Origin: Kribbella monticola
GTDB lineage: Bacteria; Actinomycetota; Actinomycetes; Propionibacteriales; Kribbellaceae
Reading direction: 5' to 3'
DNA: 64,000 nucleotides
Assembly: GCF_003261635.1 (NCBI RefSeq)
Contig: NZ_QFXK01000031.1
Coordinates: 1 to 64,000 of the forward strand
Both the position numbers and the translations under genes were made by a program. The notes under the pieces were generated by a model that ran no database searches, was not told where the DNA came from, and saw only the letters and a program-made list of their open reading frames with translations. This document shows, piece by piece, positions 33,471 to 41,328 of the stretch. The first letter of the stretch is position 1. Each line of letters begins with the position of its first letter.

Positions 33471-33504
33471 AAGCAAAAGGCCCTCGTGCGTCCACACGAA
33501 GGCC
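33471..33504 (-). promoter_or_regulatory. Attenuator-like hairpin with U-tract upstream of infC
   Basis: On the minus strand a 10-bp stem (GGCCTTCGTG with CACGAGGGCC, one G-U pair, 6-nt loop; 33479-33504) is followed by CTTTTGCTTTT. It is a textbook intrinsic terminator, about 75 nt before infC and inside its 5' region, with no gene upstream for it to terminate on this strand. The whole gap 33406-33736 (331 nt) has no gene and is best read as the infC leader plus the start region of the divergent DUF1844 gene. Confidence 0.7.
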
Positions 33505-33736
33505 CAATTCCCAGATCGGCAGCGGTGCAACCCCGGTTGCCCGGGAAAGTACGCCGTACGATCGCCGTCCCGCCTGTCCTCTCGGACCGGTTGGCCGGCG
33601 TGACCGGGACCCGCCGACTCTTCGTCGACTGGGTGGGAGGTGGCCCTCCGCTTAGACTCGAACCACCGGAGTCCCTCGAGTATTCCGCTCAGGGGTCACC
33701 AACGGACCGGGTCGGTCGCCATGCAAGAGTAGCAGC

Positions 33737-34141
33737 ATGACCGACCCCATCTCCACTTCACCCGAAACCACCCCCGCGACCGAGGCCCGGGTGGACCCGA
33801 TGTCGACCGTGTCGCGCGACATCGCCGAAGTACCCAGTGTGGAGATCATCTCGACCGCCGCCCTGCACCTGATGAGCGCCGCCGCCGTCAACCTCGGCCT
33901 CGCCGAGGACCTGCCCGACCACCAGGACCTGGACGAGGCGCGTTCGCTCATCGACGCCCTGGCCGGCCTCCTCGACGCCGCCGCTCCGAGCCTCGGCCAC
34001 CACCACGCTGCCCCGCTCCGCGACGGCCTGCGCTCGCTCCAGCTCGCCTTCAAGGAAGCCTCGACCATCCCCGACGAGCCTGGTACCGGTCCTGGCGAGA
34101 AGTACACGGGCGAGGTCCACCCGCCCGCTTCGCGTCGCTGA
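33737..34141 (+). CDS. DUF1844 domain-containing protein
   Basis: A 134-residue protein of unknown function. The DUF1844 core is visible: VEIISTAALHLMSAAAVNLGL, then HQDLDEARSLIDALAGLLD and the C-terminal LRDGLRSLQLAFKEAS. This family very often sits divergent to infC in actinobacteria, as here. There are no signal peptide or membrane segments; the first 35 residues and the last 20 are low-complexity. No clear ribosome site precedes the ATG. Confidence 0.85.
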   Translation: MTDPISTSPETTPATEARVDPMSTVSRDIAEVPSVEIISTAALHLMSAAAVNLGLAEDLPDHQDLDEARSLIDALAGLLDAAAPSLGHHHAAPLRDGLRSLQLAFKEASTIPDEPGTGPGEKYTGEVHPPASRR

Positions 34142-34175
34142 CATCTCACCCACAGCCGCCGCGCGCGGAATTCGG

Positions 34176-34952
34176 GTGCCGCCGGCGGACATCCTCGCGA
34201 CAATGGCCGGCGTGGAAGAGGTCGAGGTCGTCGTTGCCCATAGTGAACGCGTGACGTTGCGAGTCGGAGACGTGTTCCTCAAGATCGACAGCGATCAGGC
34301 GAACCTCGACGTCGAGGTCGAAGCGATGGCGCTGGCGCCTGTCCCGACGCCGGAGATCCTTTGGCGCAAGCCGCCCGCGCTCGCGATCGCCGCCGTCCGT
34401 GGGCTCGCTCTCGGCCGTCTCGGTGAGCCGTCGCCCGCGTCGTCGGCGGCGTGGGCAGCGGCAGGCGCGGCGATCCGGAAGCTGCATGAGTCACCGTTGC
34501 CGCCGTGGCACGGACGGAAGAGCCGCGAACAGATCGCGGCCCACCTCGACGTCGAATGCGACTGGCTCATCACGAGCGGCGCGCTTCCGGCCGACCTGGT
34601 CAGGCGCAACCGCGAGATCGCCGAGGCCGCGCTCCGGCCCTGGACACCTGTGTTCACGCACGGAGACCTGCAGATCACCCACGTCTTCGTCGACGGCGAC
34701 GAGGTCACCGGCATCATCGACTGGTCCGAGGCGAGCCAGGGCGATGCGATGTTCGACCTGGCGACCTTGACCCTCGGCCACGAGGAACGTCTCGCCGATC
34801 TCGTGGGCGGGTACGGCGGCGACGTCGACTACGACGTGATCCGCGCGTGGTGGTCACTGCGCAGCTTGGGCGCCTCCCGCTGGCTGCTCGAGCACGGCTT
34901 CGACCCGAACTCGCCAGGCTGCGAGTTCGACGTACTGCGGGCCCGGATGTGA
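34176..34952 (+). CDS. Aminoglycoside phosphotransferase (APH)-family kinase
   Basis: A 258-residue protein kinase-fold small-molecule kinase. The N-lobe has VTLRVGDVFLKID (the lysine is the ATP-contact candidate). The catalytic loop is FTHGDLQITHVFVDGD, with the Brenner-type HGD, and the metal-binding motif is IIDWSEASQGDAMFDLATL. These are the APH signatures, but most genomic members phosphorylate unknown substrates and this should not be read as a resistance gene. GTG at 34176 is used; ATG at 34203 would remove nine residues and is equally possible. Neither has a clear ribosome site. Confidence 0.85.
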   Translation: MPPADILATMAGVEEVEVVVAHSERVTLRVGDVFLKIDSDQANLDVEVEAMALAPVPTPEILWRKPPALAIAAVRGLALGRLGEPSPASSAAWAAAGAAIRKLHESPLPPWHGRKSREQIAAHLDVECDWLITSGALPADLVRRNREIAEAALRPWTPVFTHGDLQITHVFVDGDEVTGIIDWSEASQGDAMFDLATLTLGHEERLADLVGGYGGDVDYDVIRAWWSLRSLGASRWLLEHGFDPNSPGCEFDVLRARM

Positions 34953-35004
34953 GGCTCGAGACTTGGCCGGCCCGACGGCACCGATGATGGTCTGGTGGGC
35001 GCTG

Positions 35005-35772
35005 CTATCGGCGGGTCGCGGTGATGAGCCAGGCGCGGGTGTCGAGCCAGATGCCTGTCGAGGTGCGATGGGCTTCGTAGCCGTCGAGTAGACGTTCGAG
35101 AGCTTGCCCGGCCTCGGTGGGGTCGAGCTCCGCGACCAAGTTCTGCGTCAGTTGCAGGCGGAGTGCGGCGTCGCGGGCGGCTTCGGCGTCAGGACCGTAG
35201 TACACCGGCTCGCGTATGTCGGTGATTTCCAGGTCGGTGAATCCCACTGCGGTCAGCAGCCCTTCGACCGTTGCCGGATCGGCGAGCGAGAATGCCTCGC
35301 CGGTCAGCGGAGCATCGTCCCCACCCACGAAGGCCTGCCGAATCACGCGGTCCCACTGCTGGTACTCCCGCTCCTGCCACACCAACTGCACGAACCGCGC
35401 CCCCGGCCGCAATGCCCGGGCGATGTTGGCGAACGCAGCCTCCGGATCAGCGAAGAACATCGTCCCGAACCGGCTGACCGCCAACGAGAACCCCGCCGCG
35501 GGAAACGCATGCCCCTGCGCATCCGCCTGCTCGAAATGAATGTTGCGCAGCCCTTCCTCCGCACTGAGCCGCCGGGCGGTGTCGATGCTGGTGGCGTTGA
35601 TGTCGACACCGACAGCACTTCCGGAGCGCGCGGCCTTGGCGGCGTCTCGCGTGGTCAGGCCGGTACCGCAGCCGACGTCGAGCACGTGGTCATCGGCTTG
35701 CACAGCCGCGGCCGCTACCAGCCGCACGTGATACCGCGGAACCTCAGCGTCATAGTCAAAGGGTCGAGTCAC
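35005..35772 (-). CDS. Class I SAM-dependent methyltransferase
   Basis: A 255-residue enzyme. Motif I is VLDVGCGTGLTTRDAAKAARSG (about residues 35-56), followed by GVDINATSIDTARRL (motif II acidic residue) and a UbiE-like region FSLAVSRFGTMFFADPEAAFANIARALRPGARFV. The substrate is unknown. The GTG at 35772 has no ribosome site, but TACCGT lies exactly 6 nt upstream, again suggesting a leaderless transcript. The C-terminus ends LDTRAWLITATRR, a common ending in this methyltransferase group. Confidence 0.88.
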   Translation of the reverse strand: MTRPFDYDAEVPRYHVRLVAAAAVQADDHVLDVGCGTGLTTRDAAKAARSGSAVGVDINATSIDTARRLSAEEGLRNIHFEQADAQGHAFPAAGFSLAVSRFGTMFFADPEAAFANIARALRPGARFVQLVWQEREYQQWDRVIRQAFVGGDDAPLTGEAFSLADPATVEGLLTAVGFTDLEITDIREPVYYGPDAEAARDAALRLQLTQNLVAELDPTEAGQALERLLDGYEAHRTSTGIWLDTRAWLITATRR

Positions 35773-35869
35773 CCCACGACGGTAAATCGACCGAAGTCCA
35801 CCCGCTGCTGGTGCGGAGCGCCAGCGAGCGGACACGTGTACAGCCGTCCTGTACCGGCGCAAGGATCGC

Positions 35870-36097
35870 CTAGCGGATCCGGCGTCCGCGCAACAAGTAG
35901 ACGATCGGCACGACGCCACCCGAATTCACCAGCGTCAGCGCGGCTGCCCAAGCCGCCTTCGAGCCTCGAATGTCACTGCGCGGCCGCTGGGCCAGATCGA
36001 TGAGTGCAGCGAGCTTCAGCCCTGCTTCGAATGCGCCACCGAGCAGAATCCCTTGCCGAAGTCGAGGATCGAGCTCGCTCCACCGCTTCCTGGCCAT
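35870..36097 (-). CDS. Small membrane protein (PLDc_N-like)
   Basis: A 75-residue protein with two hydrophobic segments (GILLGGAFEAGLKLAALIDL and WAAALTLVNSGGVVPIVYLL) and a basic C-terminus RGRRIR. The second segment, with W....LVNSGGVVPIVYLLRGRR, resembles the short PLDc_N-type membrane domain. Function unknown. ATG 36097 is preferred; an in-frame GTG at 36130 would add 11 residues. It is a single gene lying between two terminators or promoters. Confidence 0.7.
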   Translation of the reverse strand: MARKRWSELDPRLRQGILLGGAFEAGLKLAALIDLAQRPRSDIRGSKAAWAAALTLVNSGGVVPIVYLLRGRRIR

Positions 36098-36135
36098 AAC
36101 GCCAGTCTGCGCCGCATCCGCACCAGACACAACGA

Positions 36136-36163
36136 CCTCTCCCGGCAGTTCGGCCGGGAGAGG
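36136..36163 (-). terminator. Terminator of the tetR-monooxygenase operon
   Basis: An 11-bp perfect stem (36136-36146 with 36153-36163; CCTCTCCCGGC with GCCGGGAGAGG) and a 6-nt AGTTCG loop lie about 20 nt beyond the monooxygenase stop on the minus strand. Confidence 0.7.
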
Positions 36164-36184
36164 AGGGAGGACGCGTAGTACTGG

Positions 36185-37339
36185 TTAGCGGGGAATGGAG
36201 TTGAAGAAGTCGAGGAGGGCTTGGGGGCTTTCGGGGTTGAAGCACAAGAGGAGGCCGTCGGCGGACTGGGCGGCTGCGGCTTGGCTGCGCGGGAACAAAG
36301 CTGCCTCGTACTGCGACAGCGCGGCCTCCGGGCGACCCGGGTTGGTGGCGAGGGCGGCGGCGAGTTCGGCGCCGTCCTGCAGGGCGAGGTTGGCGCCTTC
36401 GCCGGCGAACGGGGACATCAGATGCGCCGCGTCGCCCACCAGCGTCACGCCGGGCACACGGTCCCACTGGTGATCGATCGGCAGTGCGTGAATCGGCCGG
36501 GGAACCAACGCCCCGTCGGCACCGATGATGAGATCGAGGAAGTCTTCGTGCCAGTCGGAGAAGTACTCCGCCAGCGCGACCTTGGCCTTTTCGGTGTCGG
36601 CGAAGTCGATCTCTCCCGACGTCGACCAGCTCTCGTCCGCCAGCAGCGCCGCGTAGACGTGCAGCGAGCCGTCCGGATCGCGATGCCCCAAGAAACCCTT
36701 GCTGTCGCTCAGCGCGAACATCATGCCCTGACCGACCAGCCCAGCCGCCGCGGGATGACGCTTGTCGGCTCCTTCAAGACTTAGTTCGACGAACGACAGC
36801 CCGCAGTACGACGGCTTCGCATCGGACACCAGCGAGCGCACCCTCGACCACGCACCATCCGCGCCGACCAGCAGCTCGGTGGTGAATTTGTTGCCATCAG
36901 CAAGCATCACTTCATGCCGCCCATCGCCGAGCGCCCGGGCCTCGACGACCTTGGCGCCCCATCGAATCGTCCCCTCGGGCAGCGAACCGAGCAGCAGGTC
37001 GCGGAGGTCGCGGCGGTTGACCTCCGGCCGGTCGTGTTCGCCGCTGCCGTCACCATGGTCCTCCTCCGCGAAGCGGACCACGCCGTGTTTGTCGAGGATG
37101 CGCGTCGCCTCTCCGCCTTGGAACACAAGCCCGCGGAATTCGTCGTACAGGCCGGCTGCGCGCAGCGCCGCCTGGCCGGAATCGACGTGCAGGTCCAGCA
37201 TGCCGCCCTGGCTGCGCGCCGTCGGCGAAGCGTCCAGGTCGAAGACGGCGCAGGTGACGCCGTTGACGTGCAGGACGCGGGCGAGCATGAGCCCGCCGAG
37301 TCCGGCACCGATGATCGCGATCGGGTGATGGGCGCTCAT
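36185..37339 (-). CDS. FAD-dependent monooxygenase (TetX/PHBH-like)
   Basis: A 384-residue flavoprotein hydroxylase. The N-terminal dinucleotide motif is IAIIGAGLGGLMLARVL; LLVGADGAWSRVR is the DG motif; and VTLVGDAAHLMSPFAGEGANLALQDGAELA is the GD motif that binds the FAD ribityl chain. The set matches group A monooxygenases, nearest to TetX-type enzymes by its short QGGMLDLHVDSGQAALRAAG segment. Actual substrate unknown; drug inactivation is only one possibility. The ATG at 37339 overlaps the upstream tetR stop (ATGA) and has AAGGAG upstream, so the two genes form a coupled operon. Confidence 0.9.
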   Translation of the reverse strand: MSAHHPIAIIGAGLGGLMLARVLHVNGVTCAVFDLDASPTARSQGGMLDLHVDSGQAALRAAGLYDEFRGLVFQGGEATRILDKHGVVRFAEEDHGDGSGEHDRPEVNRRDLRDLLLGSLPEGTIRWGAKVVEARALGDGRHEVMLADGNKFTTELLVGADGAWSRVRSLVSDAKPSYCGLSFVELSLEGADKRHPAAAGLVGQGMMFALSDSKGFLGHRDPDGSLHVYAALLADESWSTSGEIDFADTEKAKVALAEYFSDWHEDFLDLIIGADGALVPRPIHALPIDHQWDRVPGVTLVGDAAHLMSPFAGEGANLALQDGAELAAALATNPGRPEAALSQYEAALFPRSQAAAAQSADGLLLCFNPESPQALLDFFNSIPR

Positions 37340-38043
37340 GTCGCTGCTCCTTCGGGCCGCGGCGTGCCGAGCACACCGTTGATCAAGACGCGGAATCCCC
37401 ACGCCAGCCGTGCTTCCCCAGGCCCGGACAGCAGGTCGTTGCCCTGCGCCACCAGGTGGGGATGGGTCTCGGACGAGGCATTCCGTACTGCGTTTGCCAG
37501 CGCCGCCCAGTCCTGCGACGACTGCTCCTCGGTGCCACTCGCTCGCGGATCCACAACCGCATGCTCAGCCGCCTGCGCCGTGGCGAACAGCAGCAGAATG
37601 TCGATCCCCCACGCCGCCTGCCCCTTCGGCACACCGCCTTGGTCGAGCAGGTCCAGCAGCGCCTCGACAAGATTCAGGTACCGCTCCCCCGATGGCCTCG
37701 CCACCAAGGCGGACTGAGCCAGTCCGGGGTACTCGAAGAGCACCTCGGCGTACGACGTCAGCACGCGCTCGAGTCGCTCTCGCCAGTCGCCCGGCGCCGT
37801 CACCGGACTCAGGTCGACGGCGCCGAGTAATTCGTCGAGCACGGCCGCGTGCAGCTCGGCAGTGTTCCGCACGTACACGTAGAGCGAGGCCGCCCCGGTA
37901 TCGAGCTCCTGCGCCAGCCGCCGCATCGTCACCCGCGCCAGCCCTTCGGCTCGCACGAGTCCGACCGCGGTCGCCACAATCCCAGCCCGCGTCAACGCCG
38001 CCTTGGCCGGCCGCTCCCGCCGACTCCGAATCCGTTCATTCAT
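37336..38043 (-). CDS. TetR-family regulator of the monooxygenase operon
   Basis: A 235-residue repressor. The HTH is at about residues 17-62 (LTRAGIVATAVGLVRAEGLARVTMRRLAQELDTGAASLYVYVRNTAEL), with a C-terminal TetR_C ligand domain. It is the first gene of a two-gene operon with the flavin monooxygenase, which suggests that it controls the enzyme and itself. The ATG at 38043 lies 6 nt after TATGGT with no ribosome site (leaderless). Three phased palindromes upstream are probable autoregulatory operators. Confidence 0.92.
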   Translation of the reverse strand: MNERIRSRRERPAKAALTRAGIVATAVGLVRAEGLARVTMRRLAQELDTGAASLYVYVRNTAELHAAVLDELLGAVDLSPVTAPGDWRERLERVLTSYAEVLFEYPGLAQSALVARPSGERYLNLVEALLDLLDQGGVPKGQAAWGIDILLLFATAQAAEHAVVDPRASGTEEQSSQDWAALANAVRNASSETHPHLVAQGNDLLSGPGEARLAWGFRVLINGVLGTPRPEGAAT

Positions 38044-38049
38044 ATGGCG

Positions 38050-38098
38050 ACCATAACGAACATGTTCGTCCCGAACAAGTTCGTAGCGAACATGTTCG
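38050..38098 (-). promoter_or_regulatory. tetR promoter with three operators phased at 15 bp
   Basis: CGAACATGTTCG (38057-38068), CGAACAAGTTCG (38072-38083) and CGAACATGTTCG (38087-38098) repeat with an exact 15-bp period. The outer two are perfect 12-bp palindromes and the central one has a single asymmetric base. On the minus strand the -35 TTGTTC (38073-38078) lies in the middle copy and, 17 nt on, the -10 TATGGT (38050-38055) ends 6 nt from the tetR ATG. So the promoter is woven into the array. Confidence 0.8.
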
Positions 38099-38114
38099 GC
38101 GACGGCCGCGAGGA

Positions 38115-38143
38115 CGGCCCGGCACAGAGCACATGCCGGGCCG
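38115..38143 (-). terminator. Terminator after the GH18 gene
   Basis: CGGCCCGGCA (38115-38124) pairs perfectly with TGCCGGGCCG (38134-38143) over a 9-nt loop, 10 nt beyond the GH18 stop on the minus strand. It separates the sugar operon from the tetR operator array. Confidence 0.75.
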
Positions 38144-38152
38144 CTCGGTGAG

Positions 38153-39496
38153 TCAGGCGAAGACCTTCAGTTCGTAGATGCGGGCGGCTGGGTCGGTGCC
38201 TTGGGTCGGGGTGGTGACGGTGAGGCGGACGTAGCGGGCCACTGCGCCGGCCAGCGAGTGCGTCGTCACGCCGGCGGTGTTGTTGGTGACCGTGGCCCGG
38301 GTGGTCCACGTGCTGCCATCGGTCGACGTCTGCAGGGTGAAGGCCTTGGTGTTGTACGACGTGGGCTCGCCGCCGGCCGACGCGTGCGAGATCTCGACCG
38401 ATCCGAGCGCTCGCGCCGAGCCCAGATCGACCTGCAGCCACTTCGAGGACGCCAGCGAGCAGAACTTGTCCGAGTTGCCACCGGAGACACTGCCGTTGAC
38501 CGCCTTCGCCGGACCTTCGGACGTCGCGCACGCGGTCGACCCGGTGGCCGGCTTGTTCAGCGCGAGGTTGACCGGACCGGAGGAACCGGACATCGCCGAC
38601 GTCATCTCACGCGCCCACTGCCAAGGTGCCGAGGTGCCGCCCGGGTCGGAGTTGAAGTACTCCCAGCCGTCGACTCCCCCGAAGCTCGGGTACTTCGCGA
38701 CCAACGCCCCCAAAGTGTTCTTGAGTGTCGACAGCGCGACATAGCCGCTGCAGTTGGCCGAGTTCGTCACCACGCCGGCGACCACCTTCGACGGGGTGAA
38801 CAGGCCGCGGTTGATGATGTTGTCGTAGCCGGTGGTGTTCGCCATCGAGCCCCAGCCGCAGTAGAACTGCGCGTTGTACCAGTCGATGTTGGCGCCGCGG
38901 TCGCGTTCCAAGGTCTCGTAGTTGAAGCCCGACAGGTTGCCGCCGCCGGTCAAGGCTGTCGCGACCGGTGCCAGCGTGATGATGAAGCCGGTGCCGAAGT
39001 CGGCGGTGAGCTGGTCGATCAGCCGGTTGATCCCGGCCTGCGACATGCTCTCCTCGACATCCAGGTCGAGGCCGTCCAGCCCGTACGTCGTGACCAGATT
39101 CTTCAGGCGCGGGTAGTAGGTGGCGAAGTCGGTGTCGAGCCGCTGGAAACTCCCTTGCGCGGCACCGCCGACGAAGGCCGACACCTTGACGCCGGCAGCC
39201 TGCATCGCGTGCAGGTCGGCCCACATCTGGGTGAACTTGGCAGCGTCCGGCGGGTCGTCGTTCAAGTGCACGGTGTCCTGATCGAGGTGGATCGCACCGA
39301 CCAGCACATTCGTGACGCCGGTGTTGTTGTCGGTCAGCGCCTTCGGCGACACGTATGTCCCGTTGACATACTGGGTCTGGTAGTAGACGACGACCCGTTT
39401 GCTGTCGGCCGTCGTACCGGCCTGAGCCGTTCCGGTGGAGAGCAGCGCGGCACCGAGCAGCGCTGCCGTCGCAAAAGCGATTGTCTTACGCAACAT
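38153..39496 (-). CDS. Secreted GH18 glycoside hydrolase with F5/8C domain
   Basis: A 447-residue exported enzyme. The signal peptide is MLRKTIAFATAALLGAALLSTGTAQA (cut after AQA). The GH18 TIM barrel covers about residues 32-300 with the catalytic signature DGLDLDVEES (DxxDxDxE, the glutamate being the acid). A discoidin/F5/8 type C (CBM32-like) carbohydrate-binding domain covers about 310-447 (NLALNKPATGS.. to YELKVFA). GH18 enzymes cleave chitin or N-glycan cores; chitinase and endo-beta-N-acetylglucosaminidase are both possible. It lies 38 nt after the permease gene and is probably the last gene of the LacI-controlled operon. Confidence 0.9.
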   Translation of the reverse strand: MLRKTIAFATAALLGAALLSTGTAQAGTTADSKRVVVYYQTQYVNGTYVSPKALTDNNTGVTNVLVGAIHLDQDTVHLNDDPPDAAKFTQMWADLHAMQAAGVKVSAFVGGAAQGSFQRLDTDFATYYPRLKNLVTTYGLDGLDLDVEESMSQAGINRLIDQLTADFGTGFIITLAPVATALTGGGNLSGFNYETLERDRGANIDWYNAQFYCGWGSMANTTGYDNIINRGLFTPSKVVAGVVTNSANCSGYVALSTLKNTLGALVAKYPSFGGVDGWEYFNSDPGGTSAPWQWAREMTSAMSGSSGPVNLALNKPATGSTACATSEGPAKAVNGSVSGGNSDKFCSLASSKWLQVDLGSARALGSVEISHASAGGEPTSYNTKAFTLQTSTDGSTWTTRATVTNNTAGVTTHSLAGAVARYVRLTVTTPTQGTDPAARIYELKVFA

Positions 39497-39534
39497 GACG
39501 GAACTCCTTGCAATGGGCGGATTGCAACGGGTAC

Positions 39535-40452
39535 TTACCCCTTCACGGCGCCCTCCTCTACGCCTTTGAAGAAGAAGCGTTGGCAGACGGCGAAGACGAT
39601 GACGATGGGGATGAACGCGATCATGGTGCCCGCGGCGATCAGGCGGGGGTTGTTGCTGAAGGTGCCGGACAGGTACTGCAGGCCGACGGTCAACGTGTAC
39701 TTGTCGGGGTCGGTCAGCACGATCAGCGGCCAGAGGAAGTCGTCCCAGGCGCCGATGAAGGCGAAGATCGCCACCACGCTGATCGTTCCGCGCACCGAAG
39801 GCAGCCCGATGTAGACGAATCGCTGCCAGACGTTCGCCCCGTCCACCACTGCCGCCTGGTCGACCTCGATCGGCAGCGAGCGGAACGCGTTGAACATCAG
39901 CAGCACGTTCAGCGCACCGATCATCCCGGGCAGCGCGACCCCGAAGAGCGTGTTCGCGAGGCCGAGCTCCCGCACCGTCACGTACTGCGAAATGATCGTC
40001 ACCTCGCCCGGCAGCACCAGCGTCGCGAGGAACAGCCCCAGCACGATCCGCCGGAACCGGAACTGCAACCGCGACAACGCGAACCCGGCCAGCGAGGAGC
40101 CGACAATGTTGCCCCCGACAACCAGTACGGCGACCAGCAGCGAGTTCTTCATGTAGTCCCAGACCGGGATGGTGTCCGCGACCTCGCCGTAGTGCGACAA
40201 CGTCGGCTGGGACGGCAGCAACCGCGGGATCCGGGTATAGATGTCCTCCCCGGATCCCTTCAGCGAGGTGGACAGCTGCCACAGGAACGGCCCGATCGTG
40301 ATCAGCAGCACGAACACCAGCAGCAGGTAGCGGACCACCTTCTCGGTCGGCGAGATCGAATTGAACCCGAACGACCCACGCCGCCGCGGCTTCGCAGTAC
40401 CGGGTTCCACCGGTACTTCGACCGGTCGCGCGGGGTCGGTCACGATGCTCAT
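39535..40452 (-). CDS. Carbohydrate ABC transporter permease (MalG type)
   Basis: A 305-residue inner-membrane permease with six predicted helices. It carries the CUT1 EAA loop (EVDQAAVVDGANVWQRFVYIGLPSVRGTISVV), which contacts the ATPase. The first 35 residues form a proline/arginine-rich cytoplasmic tail. Its ATG overlaps the MalF-type gene stop as ATGA. No ATPase gene lies in the cluster; actinobacterial CUT1 systems commonly share one (MsiK type) encoded elsewhere. Confidence 0.93.
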   Translation of the reverse strand: MSIVTDPARPVEVPVEPGTAKPRRRGSFGFNSISPTEKVVRYLLLVFVLLITIGPFLWQLSTSLKGSGEDIYTRIPRLLPSQPTLSHYGEVADTIPVWDYMKNSLLVAVLVVGGNIVGSSLAGFALSRLQFRFRRIVLGLFLATLVLPGEVTIISQYVTVRELGLANTLFGVALPGMIGALNVLLMFNAFRSLPIEVDQAAVVDGANVWQRFVYIGLPSVRGTISVVAIFAFIGAWDDFLWPLIVLTDPDKYTLTVGLQYLSGTFSNNPRLIAAGTMIAFIPIVIVFAVCQRFFFKGVEEGAVKG

Positions 40453-41327
40453 GCCTCGACCCCCTTCCGGTTGAGCCGGGCCAGCACCAGCATCGGCACG
40501 ACGGTCACGAAGAACAGCACGATCGACAGCGCGGACGCGTAGCCGAGGTTGCCCTCGAAGCCCTGGCTGTACTGCTGGATCAGCATCACCACCGAGTTGT
40601 CCCGGCCGCCGGGACCACCCTTGCCGCCGGACAGGATGAACAACTCCGAGAACACCCGCAGCGCGGACACCGAGATCAGGATCGAGATCAGCACCATCGT
40701 GCCGCGAACGCCCGGGATGGTGACGTTGACGAAGCGCCGGAAGGCCGACGCCCCGTCCACTGCTGCCGCTTCGTGCAGTTCACGGCCGACGTTCCCGAGG
40801 GCCGCGAGGTAGATGATCATGTAGTACCCGAGCCCCTTCCAGATCGTCAGACTGATTGCGCTGAGCAACAAGAGCCACTGGTCGCTGAGGAACGGCAGTG
40901 GCCCCGAGATCACGCCGAGCTTCTCGGCCAGGCCGTTGACCAGGCCGCGATCGTCCAGGATCCACTGCCAGATCAGCGCCACCACGACCGCCGAGGCCAC
41001 CACCGGGGTGTAGAACGCGGTCCGGAAGAAGGTGATGCCCGGCAACTTCTTCTCCACCAGCACGGCGAGCAGGAGCGGGAAGATCGTCAGGAACGGCAGG
41101 CAGACAACCATGTAGATCACGCTGTTCAGCAGCGCGTACCGCAACTGCTCGTCGTGCAGCAGGGTCTCGAAGTTCTTCAGCCCGACGAAGGTGCCGCCAC
41201 CGATCGGCCTGGCGTTGGTGAACGACAGGATCACGGTGTTGATCGACGGCCACAGGTTGAACACCAGCAGCCAGGCCAGCGCCGGGATGATCAGCACCCA
41301 GGGAGTGAACCAGCGGTGATACTTCAT
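40449..41327 (-). CDS. Sugar ABC transporter permease (MalF type)
   Basis: A 292-residue permease that pairs with the MalG-type subunit. Hydrophobic segments begin with WVLIIPALAWLLVFNLWP; the EAA loop is ELHEAAAVDGASAFRRFVNVTIPGVRGTMV. It starts one base after the binding-protein stop, so the three transporter genes are tightly coupled. The substrate is inferred to be an oligosaccharide released by the GH18 or GH5 enzymes of the locus. Confidence 0.93.
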   Translation of the reverse strand: MKYHRWFTPWVLIIPALAWLLVFNLWPSINTVILSFTNARPIGGGTFVGLKNFETLLHDEQLRYALLNSVIYMVVCLPFLTIFPLLLAVLVEKKLPGITFFRTAFYTPVVASAVVVALIWQWILDDRGLVNGLAEKLGVISGPLPFLSDQWLLLLSAISLTIWKGLGYYMIIYLAALGNVGRELHEAAAVDGASAFRRFVNVTIPGVRGTMVLISILISVSALRVFSELFILSGGKGGPGGRDNSVVMLIQQYSQGFEGNLGYASALSIVLFFVTVVPMLVLARLNRKGVEA

Positions 41328-41328
41328 C

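Noticed and set aside
33645..33690. tRNA-like GGTTCGAGTC on the minus strand
   Set aside because: The flanks do not form a T-stem, acceptor or anticodon arm; no tRNA fits.
34176..34952. Reading the APH-family gene as an aminoglycoside resistance determinant
   Set aside because: The family is broad, and motifs show only the kinase fold; nothing ties it to antibiotics.
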